A DNA stretch of 64,000 nt from assembly GCF_927798095.1 (NCBI RefSeq), contig NZ_CAKMMF010000022.1, forward strand, positions 1-64,000, given 5' to 3'. Each line of letters opens with the position of its first letter. The first letter of the stretch is position 1. The notes beneath the pieces are model-generated. The model had not been told where the DNA came from, ran no database searches, and saw only the letters and a list, made by a program, of their open reading frames with translations. This document shows, piece by piece, positions 11,080 to 20,289 of this stretch. This DNA is from Paenibacillus plantiphilus. Its GTDB lineage: Bacteria; Bacillota; Bacilli; Paenibacillales; Paenibacillaceae. A program made the translations under genes and the position numbers.

Positions 11080-12051
11080 CTATCGGGATCTCAATATCGC
11101 CAGCTCCCGCTCCATATCCTCCGGAATCGGAGCTTCAAGCATAATCTCTGCGCCAGTGCGAGGATGAATGAAGCCAAGTACGGCCGCATGCAGCGCTTGG
11201 CCCTTCAGGCCGATTGTTTTGTTTCGTCCATACACAGGATCTCCAGCAAGCGGGTATCCGATGTATTTCATATGTACACGAATTTGGTGAGTCCGTCCCG
11301 TCTCCAGTTGCAGCTCCAGCAAGGTGAAATCCACGCCAATCCGCTCAACGACAGCAAAATGCGTCACCGCATGCTTGCTTCCGCGATCGGTTACCGTAAA
11401 CAGCTTGCGGTCATGCGGATCACGTCCTATAGGCGCATCGACCGTTCCGTTCTCATGCGGCACATTGCCGTGAACGAGCGCCATATACTTGCGGGTCACG
11501 GTATGCTCCTTCAATTGGTGAGCAAGCGAGGCATGTGCGGCATCATTCTTCGCTATCATAAGGAGTCCTGAGGTATCCTTGTCGATCCGATGCACGATGC
11601 CCGGCCGCATCACACCATTGATGCCGGACAGATCCTTGCAGTGATGCATGAGCGCATTAACGACCGTTCCCGAATAATGGCCAAGCGCAGGATGCACAAC
11701 CATTCCCCGTGGCTTATTAATAACGATGACATCACTGTCCTCGAACACCACATCGAGCGGAATGTCTTCCGGCTCAATAACAGCGCTTACGGGCTCAGGA
11801 ATGGCAACGGCAACCGTATCACCGGCCATGACCTTGTAATTCGCTTTGATCTGGCGGCCGTTCACCTTCACGGCGCCTGACTTCAGCCATTCCTGCACCT
11901 GTGTTCTGGATACGGCAGCGCCTTCCTCCAGACTTTCCGTTACATATTTGTCAAGACGCTCGCCTGCTTCGCTCTCGCCGACAATAAATTCAAGCGGCTC
12001 CTCAGTGGACGGTTTGCTGTCCATCTTGTTCGTTTCGTTTATCTCGTTCAT
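11080..12051 (-). CDS. RluD-family 23S rRNA pseudouridine synthase (YlyB type)
   Basis: Converts uridines to pseudouridine in large-subunit rRNA. The protein is 323 aa. An N-terminal S4 RNA-binding domain (about 30-85) precedes the catalytic domain with HRIDKDTSG at 154-162, where Asp157 is the expected nucleophile. The ATG at 12051 is preferred, with ACGGAGA about 6 nt upstream. This start lies inside the lspA reading frame, giving a 50 nt overlap. The lspA-ylyB-pyr gene order matches B. subtilis, except that dapL intervenes here. Confidence 0.92.
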   Translation of the reverse strand: MNEINETNKMDSKPSTEEPLEFIVGESEAGERLDKYVTESLEEGAAVSRTQVQEWLKSGAVKVNGRQIKANYKVMAGDTVAVAIPEPVSAVIEPEDIPLDVVFEDSDVIVINKPRGMVVHPALGHYSGTVVNALMHHCKDLSGINGVMRPGIVHRIDKDTSGLLMIAKNDAAHASLAHQLKEHTVTRKYMALVHGNVPHENGTVDAPIGRDPHDRKLFTVTDRGSKHAVTHFAVVERIGVDFTLLELQLETGRTHQIRVHMKYIGYPLAGDPVYGRNKTIGLKGQALHAAVLGFIHPRTGAEIMLEAPIPEDMERELAILRSR

Positions 12052-12523
12052 TAGAATCTCCGTTCTCATTTTTCATGGAGAGGAATGCATCCAGTATGAT
12101 TAGTCCAGCGCCGCATACGATCCCCATATCGGCCACATTGAAGATCGGGAAGATATAGCTTCCGAAAGTGAACTGCAGGAAATCGACAACCTCGCCATAC
12201 AACGCGCGATCGAGGAAATTGCCAAACGCTCCGCCTAATACCAGCCCCAAGCCAAGGAGCAGCATCGTCTTGCCGGAGTTGCGGTTCGTGTGAGCGTACC
12301 AGATGATTCCAATGAGAACCACCACAGTAACACAAATGAACAATAGCGTCTGCTCCTGCAGAATGCCAAAGGCAGCCCCTTTGTTGCGATGCGAAGTAAT
12401 GATGAAGAATTCACCCAGAACATTTATTCTTTCACCAATTTCAAGCTTCTGTTCAATGATCTCCTTCGTCACATAATCGATTGCGAATACAATTAAGGCG
12501 ATCCAATAATAGTAATATTTCAC
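12002..12523 (-). CDS. lspA: Lipoprotein signal peptidase (signal peptidase II)
   Basis: Membrane aspartyl protease that removes the signal peptide from lipid-modified prolipoproteins. The protein is 173 aa with four hydrophobic segments. The catalytic aspartates are D105 (GNFLDR) and D132 (NVADM), and the conserved HRNKGAAFG lies at 45-53. The start is taken as GTG at 12523, with AGGAGGGG 8 nt upstream; this removes an implausible 13-residue extension and matches the short N-terminus of the family. The hydrophilic tail after residue 150 is longer than usual and is the part overlapping rluD. Confidence 0.94.
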   Translation of the reverse strand: MKYYYYWIALIVFAIDYVTKEIIEQKLEIGERINVLGEFFIITSHRNKGAAFGILQEQTLLFICVTVVVLIGIIWYAHTNRNSGKTMLLLGLGLVLGGAFGNFLDRALYGEVVDFLQFTFGSYIFPIFNVADMGIVCGAGLIILDAFLSMKNENGDSNERDKRNEQDGQQTVH

Positions 12524-12698
12524 CTCGTCGTCCCCTCCTGTTCCCAACACATTGTAGCACATTTTCCCTGTGTCAGACTAGCAATTCCAGCCCCCCCAGA
12601 CATGCCCTTTTGTAAAATAGAACGGAGATGCTAAAGCTAATGGCTGTATCAACATTCATACGCTCATACATTAGACTGAAGGGATGTGCCGTGCGCTT

Positions 12699-13412
12699 AT
12701 GCCCCATCTTACCAGGAAACAAATCGATCATCTTCGCAGACGGCTCCAATCCGACAAGACCATGACTGAGAAGCGTCTGGCAGACAGCGAGCATTATGGA
12801 CTTGCTTCCTCTCTGCGGGATGAAACAGGCGAGCTGTCAACGATGGATAATCATCCTGCCGACCTGGCGACCGAGATGTATGAACGGGGCAAGGATATCG
12901 CCCTGCTTGAACAGGAGGATCTGAGGCTCAGCCGGATCGAGACCGCCCTGACAGCTATGAGCAGCGGCACTTACGGCACTTGCCTGTCATGCGGCATTCC
13001 GATCCCATTCAAGCGCTTGCAAGCATTGCCCGATACGCTGCACTGTATCGATCACGCGCCGAGACAGGAGCCCTCGGATCGCAGGCCGATCGAGGAACAA
13101 TTTCTTACACCGCCATTCGGCCGCTCCAGTCTGGATGAACGCGAGGGCTACAATGGATTCGATGGCGAGGATGCTTGGCAAATTGTCGAGCAATGGGGCA
13201 ATTCCGATTCACCGGCCATGTCCGAGAATCGCGACGTGTTTTCCTATGATGATATCGGAATTGAGGCCGATGAAGCCGATGGTTACGTGGAGCCCCTTGA
13301 AAGCTTTCTCGCCACCGACATTACAGGCACTTATGTCAGTGTTATCCGCAACAAAGCCTACTATGAATATCTGGATCATAAGGAAGGCGATTACGGGCTG
13401 GAGCAGGATTAA
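12699..13412 (+). CDS. DksA/TraR-type zinc-finger protein, YteA family
   Basis: A 237 aa protein with an N-terminal coiled-coil hairpin and one zinc-finger-like motif formed by Cys95, Cys98, Cys116 and His119 (CLSC...CIDH), followed by an acidic C-terminal half of unknown role. Length and architecture fit the YteA-type DksA-like proteins of spore formers; DksA relatives bind the RNA polymerase secondary channel. In B. subtilis the related ylyA lies between ileS and lspA in the same direction; here the gene is on the opposite strand. The ATG at 12699 begins where family similarity starts, but GAAGGG is 14 nt away, so the start is uncertain. Confidence 0.82.
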   Translation: MPHLTRKQIDHLRRRLQSDKTMTEKRLADSEHYGLASSLRDETGELSTMDNHPADLATEMYERGKDIALLEQEDLRLSRIETALTAMSSGTYGTCLSCGIPIPFKRLQALPDTLHCIDHAPRQEPSDRRPIEEQFLTPPFGRSSLDEREGYNGFDGEDAWQIVEQWGNSDSPAMSENRDVFSYDDIGIEADEADGYVEPLESFLATDITGTYVSVIRNKAYYEYLDHKEGDYGLEQD

Positions 13413-13433
13413 GCTTCAGCCCTCTTCCATACA

Positions 13434-13760
13434 TTAATATGCCTTGCCCTCCAATTGATGCTGAACGATACGTACAATATCGGCAATGTAGTCGCCAATA
13501 ATCGGCAGGTTCAAAGCACCCAGCAGTCGAAGCACATAAAGAATCGTCGCGGCAAAAAACGTGAAGCCGATGGCGATACCAACACCTCTGGCTGTTCCAG
13601 CCAGAAGATTGCGCCACATCAGCGAGAACGGCCTGTTGAGCAAATCCACATAATCAGCCATTTGCGAGCGTTCCAGGTCAATAGCTACCTTCTCCAGCCG
13701 ATTATTGAGCGAATCGACAATACGCCGCATCGCAGCAATATCCTTCTTCTCCTCTGTCAT
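13434..13760 (-). CDS. DUF5665 small membrane protein
   Basis: A 108 aa protein with a charged, probably helical N-terminal half (residues 1-50) and a hydrophobic segment at about 55-82, followed by a short amphipathic tail. It resembles the DUF5665 family of Bacillota; its function is unknown. The ATG at 13760 has GGAGG 7 nt upstream. It is flanked by a terminator-like hairpin on the ileS side and converges with the YteA-type gene, so it is probably transcribed alone. Confidence 0.75.
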   Translation of the reverse strand: MTEEKKDIAAMRRIVDSLNNRLEKVAIDLERSQMADYVDLLNRPFSLMWRNLLAGTARGVGIAIGFTFFAATILYVLRLLGALNLPIIGDYIADIVRIVQHQLEGKAY

Positions 13761-13797
13761 CAACATTCCTCCAACGTGCCCCAGCTTGGGGCTGGCA

Positions 13798-13866
13798 ACA
13801 ACAAACGCCCGTGCATGACCGCCAGCGGATTGCTCCGCTCGCAGGTCATTATCGCATGGGCGTTCG
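13798..13866 (-). terminator. Probable ileS terminator
   Basis: A long inverted repeat (aacgcccgtgc at 13804-13814 with gcatgggcgtt at 13854-13864, extended inwards by atgacc/ggtcat) starts about 30 bp past the ileS stop. On the minus strand it is followed by UUUGUUGUUG. The tract is interrupted, so termination may be partial. Confidence 0.6.
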
Positions 13867-13896
13867 TTATTTAACATCTGTATGGGCAGTATTCCC

Positions 13897-16800
13897 TTAA
13901 CCGCCGATTAGAATTCCAATTTCTTTATCGCCTAGAGAAACCCGTTCCATTCCATCACGACTTCCATAGTCCACACTGCTGAGCAAAACATTTTCGAACA
14001 GCACATGCTCGAACGCTTGCAGAGCCGCATGCAGCTCTTGATCCACATCCAGCAGCAGCTGTATCCGCTTCTCGATGGCCAGATCCAGCTTCTTCCGCGT
14101 ATCCTGAACTGCGCGGATCACCTCGCGCACAAGCCCTTCCTGCTCCAGCTCCGGCGTAATATCCGTGTTAAGCGCAACCGTCAGCCCGGAGCCCGACGCT
14201 GATGCGAAGCCGGATTTAGCCTGCTTCTCTACAAGCAGCTCCTCCAGTTCGATCCGAAGCGCCTCGCCTTCCGCCGTCGTAAAGGTCAGCTCGCCGCTCT
14301 GCACAGCTGCCCGTGTCTCATCAGCGGTTAACGTCTTCAGATGCGCCTGAATCGGACCAACAAGCTTGCCGTATTTCTTCCCCGCCGTTTTCAGGTTCAG
14401 CTTAAAGGAGAAATCAACGAAGCCGCTATCGCCGCTTGCAATCGTGATCGTCTTCACATTGATCTCATCCTTGATAATGCCCTCGTATGGCGACAGCTCG
14501 AAATCATCACGGTCCAGAGCTACAATAACCTCTGACAACGGCTGGCGGGTTTTAATGCCTGTCTCGTTGCGAACATTGCGAGCAAGCTCTACGATTACGC
14601 GAGCTGTTTCCATATCGCGCTCCAACGTCTCGTCAATCGCTGCCTCGTCCACCTCTGGGTAGTCGGCAAGATGGACACTTTCGCCGACGCCTCCGAGATT
14701 GCTGTATACATCCTCAGCCAGCAGCGGAGCGAATGGAGCGATCAAGCGCGACAAGGTGAGCAGCACATGGCGCAGCGTTCCGTACGCATCCAGCTTTTCA
14801 TCCGACAGCCCGCTGCCCCAGAAACGGTCGCGCGAACGGCGAATGTACCAGTTGCTCAGCTCATCTACGAAGATTTCAATCGCCTTGGCGGAATTCAAGA
14901 AGTCATACTCGGCAAGCTCCTTGTTCACTTCACGGACCAGACTATTCAGACGCGATACGATCCAGCGGTCCAGCTTGCCGCTGGAGACGCGATACGGCTG
15001 AGTCAGCGGGTCATAGCCGTCTATCGTCGCATACAGCGCGAAGAACGCATGTGTATTGACGATTGTATCGATAACCTTCGATTTAGCTTCGCCCACGATG
15101 CCGCGCGAGAAGCGCTTGCTGTTCCACGGCGCACTGTCGGCAAGCAGCGCCCACCGGAATGCATCCGTGCCGTATTCATGAATGATCTCCCACGGATCGA
15201 TTACATTGCCCTTGGACTTGGACATCTTCTGTCCGTTCTCATCGAGAATATGGCCTGTGGAGAGAACCGCCTTGTAAGGCGCTTTGCCATTATAGAGCGT
15301 CGAAACCGCCAGCAGACTGAAGAACCAGCCGCGCGTCTGGTCAATGCCCTCGCAAATAATGTCCGCAGGATATTGATCCTGGAATGCCGCCTCGTTATCA
15401 AAAGGATAATGCTGCTGCGCAAAAGGCATCGAGCCGCTGTCGAACCAAACATCGATCACTTCCGAGGTTCTCGTCATGACGCCGCCCTCACAATGCGGAC
15501 AGTTCAGCTTCACTTCATCGACATACGGCTTGTGCAGCTCGATATCCGGCGAGATCGGCTCCACCGAGCGTGCCGCAAGATCCGCTCTGCTGCCGGGCGC
15601 ATGCTGCCCGCCGCAGCTCTCGCACACCCACACATTCAGCGGCGTGCCCCAGTAGCGGTTGCGGCTGATGTTCCAATCGACGAGATCCTCCAGAAACTTG
15701 CCGAACCTGCCTTCGCGAATATGACCGGGATACCAGTTCACCTCATTGTTGTTGGCGATAAGCTGTTCCTTGATCGCCGTCGTCTCAATGAACCAGCTCT
15801 CCGTCGCATAGTAGAGCAGCGGCGATTTGCAGCGCCAGCAGAACGGATAGCTATGCTCATAACGCTCCTTCGAGAACAGCAGCGAGCGCTCGCTAAGCAT
15901 TTTGACAATATCGATATCGCAATCCTTGACGAAACGACCTGCGAGATCTGTTATCTCTTCGTTGTAGTGCCCTCTTCCGTCAATAACGTTCAGGAAGTCA
16001 ATGCCGTTCTGCCGTGCGACCTTGTAGTCGTCCTCGCCATGAGCCGGCGCGATATGGACGATGCCTGTACCGCTCGCATCGCTGACGAAATCGCCTGGAA
16101 TAACGATATGCCCCTTCTCCAGCTGCGCATATTGGAATGGCGGCGCATACTTCAGACCGACAAGCTCCGCGCCCTTAACGGTTGATTCCACCTCATACTC
16201 GCCCTTCATCACACTCTCCACGAGAGCCTCTGCAACGATGTAGGTCTCGCCATCCTGCTTAACTCTTGCGTAGTCCAGAGCAGGGTTGACCGCCAGCGCT
16301 ACATTCGCAGGAAGTGTCCATGGCGTCGTCGTCCATGCGAGAATCGAAGCATCGGAATCGGCCAGCTTGAACTTCACCGTCGCGCTCAAATCTTTGACAT
16401 CCTCATAGCCCTGCGCAACCTCATGCGAGCTGAGCGTCGTCTGACAGCATGGGCAGTACGGGCTGACGCGATGGCCTCTGTACAGCAGCCCCTTCTCATG
16501 AATGTTCGAAAGAATATGCCATACACTCTCGATATAATTGTTGTCCAGCGTTATATACGGATCATCCATATTCGTCCAATAGCCGATCGCCTCGGTCAAT
16601 TCCCGCCATTGGCGCTCATATTCGAACACACTGTCCTTGCATTTCTTGACGAAGGCTTCAATGCCGTATTTCTCAATCTCCTGCTTGCCCGAAATGCCGA
16701 GCTGCTTCTCAACGCCCAGCTCAACCGGCAATCCATGCGTATCCCATCCCGCTTTGCGGACGACACGATAACCCGCCATCGTTTTGTAGCGGCAAATAAA

Positions 16801-16995
16801 ATCTTTAATAACCCGTCCCAGCACATGGCCGATATGCGGCGCCCCATTAGCGGTTGGCGGTCCTTCATAGAAGACAAAATTCGGCTTGCCCTCCCGATGG
16901 TCGATCGATCGCTTGAACGTATCCTCCGTTTTCCATTTGGCTAGTATCCGCATGTCGCGGGCTCTTGCCCGTTCCTTCACATCTACGCGTTCCAT
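13897..16995 (-). CDS. ileS: Isoleucine-tRNA ligase, type 2 (IleRS2-like)
   Basis: Charges tRNA-Ile. The protein is 1032 aa, longer than the ~920 aa type 1 enzyme of B. subtilis. HIGH is at 54-57 within GPPTANGAPHIGH and KMSKS at 590-594. Cysteine pairs CPCC (181-184), CWRC (386-389), CESC (458-461) and CPHC (499-502) could bind zinc. The eukaryote-like N-terminal signature and the length indicate the IleRS2 class, whose members are often naturally resistant to mupirocin. The ATG at 16995 has AAAGGGG about 10 nt upstream; the frame's upstream extension is only the T-box leader. Regulation is by the T-box described separately. Confidence 0.95.
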   Translation of the reverse strand: MERVDVKERARARDMRILAKWKTEDTFKRSIDHREGKPNFVFYEGPPTANGAPHIGHVLGRVIKDFICRYKTMAGYRVVRKAGWDTHGLPVELGVEKQLGISGKQEIEKYGIEAFVKKCKDSVFEYERQWRELTEAIGYWTNMDDPYITLDNNYIESVWHILSNIHEKGLLYRGHRVSPYCPCCQTTLSSHEVAQGYEDVKDLSATVKFKLADSDASILAWTTTPWTLPANVALAVNPALDYARVKQDGETYIVAEALVESVMKGEYEVESTVKGAELVGLKYAPPFQYAQLEKGHIVIPGDFVSDASGTGIVHIAPAHGEDDYKVARQNGIDFLNVIDGRGHYNEEITDLAGRFVKDCDIDIVKMLSERSLLFSKERYEHSYPFCWRCKSPLLYYATESWFIETTAIKEQLIANNNEVNWYPGHIREGRFGKFLEDLVDWNISRNRYWGTPLNVWVCESCGGQHAPGSRADLAARSVEPISPDIELHKPYVDEVKLNCPHCEGGVMTRTSEVIDVWFDSGSMPFAQQHYPFDNEAAFQDQYPADIICEGIDQTRGWFFSLLAVSTLYNGKAPYKAVLSTGHILDENGQKMSKSKGNVIDPWEIIHEYGTDAFRWALLADSAPWNSKRFSRGIVGEAKSKVIDTIVNTHAFFALYATIDGYDPLTQPYRVSSGKLDRWIVSRLNSLVREVNKELAEYDFLNSAKAIEIFVDELSNWYIRRSRDRFWGSGLSDEKLDAYGTLRHVLLTLSRLIAPFAPLLAEDVYSNLGGVGESVHLADYPEVDEAAIDETLERDMETARVIVELARNVRNETGIKTRQPLSEVIVALDRDDFELSPYEGIIKDEINVKTITIASGDSGFVDFSFKLNLKTAGKKYGKLVGPIQAHLKTLTADETRAAVQSGELTFTTAEGEALRIELEELLVEKQAKSGFASASGSGLTVALNTDITPELEQEGLVREVIRAVQDTRKKLDLAIEKRIQLLLDVDQELHAALQAFEHVLFENVLLSSVDYGSRDGMERVSLGDKEIGILIGG

Positions 16996-17030
16996 TGCAG
17001 TCAATCCCCTTTCAATTCTCGTTGGAAAAT

Positions 17031-17392
17031 AAAAAAAGCCCCATCCCTGTAAAGGGACGAGGCCTGCTCGCGTTACCACCCTTGTTCCGATTCATGACCT
17101 GCAAGCTGTCCGCATCCCAAGGATACGATAGCTGCACCGTCATTCATTCGGCACCTTAGTCACGGATCTATACATCCGCGGTCCCTGTAACGGTGGACAT
17201 CCGGCACGGCGCTTACTACAGTGCGGCAGCAATCTGGCTGACGCTTCCGGTTTCGGCGCGGCTTCTCAGAGAGGATATTCCGCCACGGTTTGCACACCGG
17301 CTTTCAGCGCAAGGCCGGTTCTCTGGGGAGCAAACATCATTAGCGTACTTGTTCTCATCAACGAAATTAACCTGTTAAGCCAACTTATTATA
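17031..17392 (-). promoter_or_regulatory. T-box riboswitch of ileS
   Basis: The minus-strand leader upstream of ileS has the T-box sequence AGGGTGGTAACGCG (17082-17069). It is followed by a 12 bp terminator stem (about 17067-17038, three G-U pairs) and a seven-U run (17037-17031). About 190 nt upstream of the T-box, in the expected Stem I region, GAATATCC contains an ATC (17276-17274) that could be the isoleucine specifier codon. Uncharged tRNA-Ile should pair with specifier and T-box to block termination. The T-box and terminator are clear; the specifier assignment is less certain. Confidence 0.93.
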
Positions 17393-17396
17393 CCTA

Positions 17397-17425
17397 GTTA
17401 TACGCCATTCGCAAAAGAATGTCAA
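17397..17425 (-). promoter_or_regulatory. SigA promoter of ileS
   Basis: TTGACA (17425-17420), 17 bp and TATAAC (17402-17397) on the minus strand place transcription initiation near 17390, just before the T-box leader. Confidence 0.82.
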
Positions 17426-17443
17426 TTGACATGATGAGGCCGT

Positions 17444-17938
17444 TTAATCTCGATTTATTTCTCTGGCAGGGGCACTGCCACCCTCCAGAGAATCCCAGCC
17501 CTCCAGGCCGAGAAGCTCAAGCTGCGCTTCAACGAGAGTACGGAACCGTGCACGATAGATGGAGGCCTGCTTCTTCAGCTCTTCCACTTCAAGCGCAACC
17601 TTGCGGGATTTCGAGAGCGCTTCGTTAATGATGCGATCCGCATTTTTCTCCGCTTCCTTGAGAATAAGCTGTGCTTCCTTCTTCGAGTTGCTCTTCAGCT
17701 CATCTGCAGCTTCCTGCGCGACGATGATTGTTTTGCTTAACGTTTCTTCAATATTGGAAAAATGATTCAGCTTCTCCTGAAGGGCAAGCGACTGATTCTG
17801 CAGCTCTTTATTCTCGCGAATGAGTGTTTCATAGTCCTTGATGACCTGATCCAGAAACTCATTCACTTCATCTTCGTCATAACCGCGCAGACGACGGCCA
17901 AATTCTTTGTTATGTATGTCCAATGGCGTAAGCGGCAT
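17444..17938 (-). CDS. divIVA: DivIVA cell-division / polar scaffold protein
   Basis: Coiled-coil protein that recognises curved membrane at poles and septa and recruits division-site and chromosome-anchoring factors. The protein is 164 aa, the usual length. The N-terminal membrane-binding domain starts MPLTPLDIHNKEF with RRLRGYDEDEVNEFLD at about 15-30, followed by long heptad-rich coiled coils to about residue 150. The ATG at 17938 is supported by AGGAGG 7 nt upstream. It closes the ylm cluster and is followed by the separately promoted ileS. Confidence 0.96.
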   Translation of the reverse strand: MPLTPLDIHNKEFGRRLRGYDEDEVNEFLDQVIKDYETLIRENKELQNQSLALQEKLNHFSNIEETLSKTIIVAQEAADELKSNSKKEAQLILKEAEKNADRIINEALSKSRKVALEVEELKKQASIYRARFRTLVEAQLELLGLEGWDSLEGGSAPAREINRD

Positions 17939-18055
17939 TGGCGCACCTCCTAAGAGTTTTCGAAGAAAACGATCTTCGTAAGCATAATCCGAGTTTTCGA
18001 AGAAATCTTTCTTCGTTAGCGATTCGACAGTTCCGCACAAAATCCTGCAAACCTT

Positions 18056-18838
18056 TTATATATATTTGCCGATTTTGACTCGAAGCCTGCCCTTTTTCGT
18101 TATCCCTTCTACGTTCAGCACACGGAATCTGCCCAGCCCTTTGAACGAAATGACATCTCCGTCCTTGAGCTGCGCCGACGGGTCCTCCTCCACCTTCCAG
18201 TTCACTCTGCACCTTCCGGCACGGATGGGGTCGACGATTTTGGAGCGGCTGATTCGGTACACATCGCTACATATGCCATCAAGACGCAAAGAAGCCACCG
18301 ACAAGTTCATTTCCTCCAGCGCCGTCTTCGCAACCTGCAGCTCGGATAAAGGAATGATGTCCGTCAGGACATGAACCCGGTGGACTTGCCGCAAATGAAT
18401 GTTCAAATAATCGGCAATCTCTTCAATGATGAGACAATGGCAGAACGTATCATGAACATGCAGATCGCCAATACGATCGCGCTTGATGCCAAGGCCGAGC
18501 AGCGCCCCCAGGTAATCGCCATGGTCCAGCTCCAGATGTCCCTGCGAGCCGCCGGTAATCTTGAGAAGTGCGATACGATCCGGCTCATCGTCCAACACCC
18601 GATAGTCCGGGGCTATGAATGCCCGCCTACGCTCCGCACCCTCATAACCGCCCACAAGCCTGAGTCCAACATCGGGATTGCGATTGACCAGGCTTTGCAA
18701 GATTTGAGCCTCGCGCGGATCTAGAAAATCCGTTGCTTTCAGCTCATGCGCATAAGCTGCCCGCTCCACCCATTCAGAGGCCCGATCGACGAACGGACGC
18801 TCATTGGGATGAAAATGCACGTACAGGTCGTTCTTCAT
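18056..18838 (-). CDS. ylmH: YlmH S4-domain RNA-binding protein
   Basis: A 260 aa cytoplasmic protein with an S4 RNA-binding domain at about 181-245 (VASLRLDG...SRSKI, then LKDGDVISFKGLGR). Homologues are linked to ribosome quality control and stalled-ribosome rescue. The gene is part of the conserved ylm-divIVA cluster; its start shares an A with the ylmG stop (TAATG), so the two are coupled. Confidence 0.93.
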   Translation of the reverse strand: MKNDLYVHFHPNERPFVDRASEWVERAAYAHELKATDFLDPREAQILQSLVNRNPDVGLRLVGGYEGAERRRAFIAPDYRVLDDEPDRIALLKITGGSQGHLELDHGDYLGALLGLGIKRDRIGDLHVHDTFCHCLIIEEIADYLNIHLRQVHRVHVLTDIIPLSELQVAKTALEEMNLSVASLRLDGICSDVYRISRSKIVDPIRAGRCRVNWKVEEDPSAQLKDGDVISFKGLGRFRVLNVEGITKKGRLRVKIGKYI

Positions 18839-19104
18839 TACACGAATATACCGATAATCGCGACAATCCCCATCGCAACGAACTGGAGAGCGAGCAGAGC
18901 AACGATTGGAGAAATATCAATCATGCCGCCAATCGGCGGTATGACGCGCCTGAACGGTGCCAGATAAGGCTCGACAAGCTTGCCCAGCCATTCGCCGATA
19001 AAGCTTTCTCTTGCATTCGGAAGCCAGGAAAGCAGGATATAGCCGATGATCAATATGCGATATATATAGACTAGCGTTCCAACAAAAGATTCAACTTGAT
19101 CCAA
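18838..19104 (-). CDS. ylmG: YggT-family membrane protein (YlmG)
   Basis: An 88 aa integral membrane protein with two hydrophobic helices (about 5-25 and 63-86) separated by a conserved proline-rich segment with EPYLAPFRRVIPP, characteristic of the YggT family. Homologues affect division and envelope or thylakoid organisation; the molecular function is not established. It lies between sepF and ylmH with tight spacing. Confidence 0.93.
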   Translation of the reverse strand: MDQVESFVGTLVYIYRILIIGYILLSWLPNARESFIGEWLGKLVEPYLAPFRRVIPPIGGMIDISPIVALLALQFVAMGIVAIIGIFV

Positions 19105-19111
19105 CTCAAGG

Positions 19112-19564
19112 TCACCTCATTTTTTTGTAGTCATTCTCGTCTGCCAGTATTTCAGAAATAGCACCTTGAATTTCAACAGATTCCGGCGTGCACAGAAAAA
19201 TATTCGAACCCAGCTTCGAAATGCTGCCATTAAGCGCGTATACTGTACCGCTCAGGAAATCCACAATCCGGACTGCCTGATCCGTGCGCACCCGTTGCAA
19301 ATTAACGACGACAGATCGGCGCGAACGCAGGTGATCAGCGATTTCTTGCGCTTCATCATACGAACGCGGCTCGTTCAGAATAACGCGCACGTTCTTCTGC
19401 GAATGAATGCTGACGACATTATTGCTCTTCGTTGATTGTTTACGCGCTTCGAAAGGAGAAGTTTCAACCTCTTGTTCTTCATATTGATCAATTCTTTCGC
19501 GTTCTATAACTTCCTCTTCGTCCTGCAGTCCGAAAAAATGCATAAACTTGTTCATAACGCTCAT
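19112..19564 (-). CDS. sepF: Cell division protein SepF
   Basis: FtsZ-binding protein that anchors and bundles Z-ring filaments, partly redundant with FtsA. The 150 aa protein has an amphipathic N-terminal membrane anchor ([13 protein letters not shown]), a charged linker (about 15-60) and the SepF/DUF552 core (about 60-140), with VVVNLQRV and the G-rich [10 protein letters not shown]. The ATG at 19564 has GGGGAGG 8 nt upstream and overlaps the ylmE stop (ATGA). Confidence 0.95.
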   Translation of the reverse strand: MSVMNKFMHFFGLQDEEEVIERERIDQYEEQEVETSPFEARKQSTKSNNVVSIHSQKNVRVILNEPRSYDEAQEIADHLRSRRSVVVNLQRVRTDQAVRIVDFLSGTVYALNGSISKLGSNIFLCTPESVEIQGAISEILADENDYKKMR

Positions 19565-20289
19565 CTCGTATTCCTCCCCACTAATATTGTTCCCAGCCTG
19601 AGCCATGTAGCGCCCTCTTCAACCGCCACTTCATAATCACCCGACATACCCATCGATAACCCATTCACCGGCTTCCTAAGCACCGCTGCGGCGTTCAGTT
19701 CATCCCTAAGCTGCCGCAAGCCGCGAAACACAGGTCTCGATTGTTCAGCTTCGCCATCCAATGGGGCCATTGTCATAAGGCCTACAGGTTCGATATGCGG
19801 CATATCCGCCAGCGACCTTGCGAATTCCTTCAAGCCTTCAGGCGCTAATCCATGCTTGCTGTCCTCGCCTGATACATTGACCTGTATAAAGCACGGTACA
19901 ACAATACCGAGCTGCTCCGCCCGATTCTGAATAGCTCCAGCAAGCGAAGGCCGATCCAGTGAGTGTATATATGTAAATTTACCAATGACGTCCTTCACCT
20001 TGTTCGTCTGAAGCGAGCCAATAAAATGCCAGATAGCTTGTCCGTCGATCGCGGACCTGTCATTGCCTTCAGCCCCTGTTCCGCTGATCGCATTCCACTT
20101 GGCGGAAGCATCCTGCCAGCGGTTCTCGCCGAGATGGCGCAATCCGTGGCGAAGCGTATCCTCCGTCTGTTCGATGCCGACATATTTGGTTACAGCTATA
20201 ATCTGCACATCTTCTCTGCTTCTTCCGCTGCGCTGGCATACTTCGGCGAGACGACGCTCTACCGTTTCAATACGCTCCAATAATGTCAC
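19561..20289 (-). CDS. ylmE: YggS/PROSC-family PLP homeostasis protein (YlmE)
   Basis: A 242 aa single-domain alanine-racemase-like TIM barrel that carries PLP and helps balance vitamin B6 and amino-acid metabolism; no catalytic reaction is firmly known. The PLP lysine is K35 in AVTKYV. The phosphate-binding region ([14 protein letters not shown]) and [11 protein letters not shown] lie near the C-terminus. The gene overlaps both neighbours by ATGA junctions. Confidence 0.93.
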   Translation of the reverse strand: MTLLERIETVERRLAEVCQRSGRSREDVQIIAVTKYVGIEQTEDTLRHGLRHLGENRWQDASAKWNAISGTGAEGNDRSAIDGQAIWHFIGSLQTNKVKDVIGKFTYIHSLDRPSLAGAIQNRAEQLGIVVPCFIQVNVSGEDSKHGLAPEGLKEFARSLADMPHIEPVGLMTMAPLDGEAEQSRPVFRGLRQLRDELNAAAVLRKPVNGLSMGMSGDYEVAVEEGATWLRLGTILVGRNTR

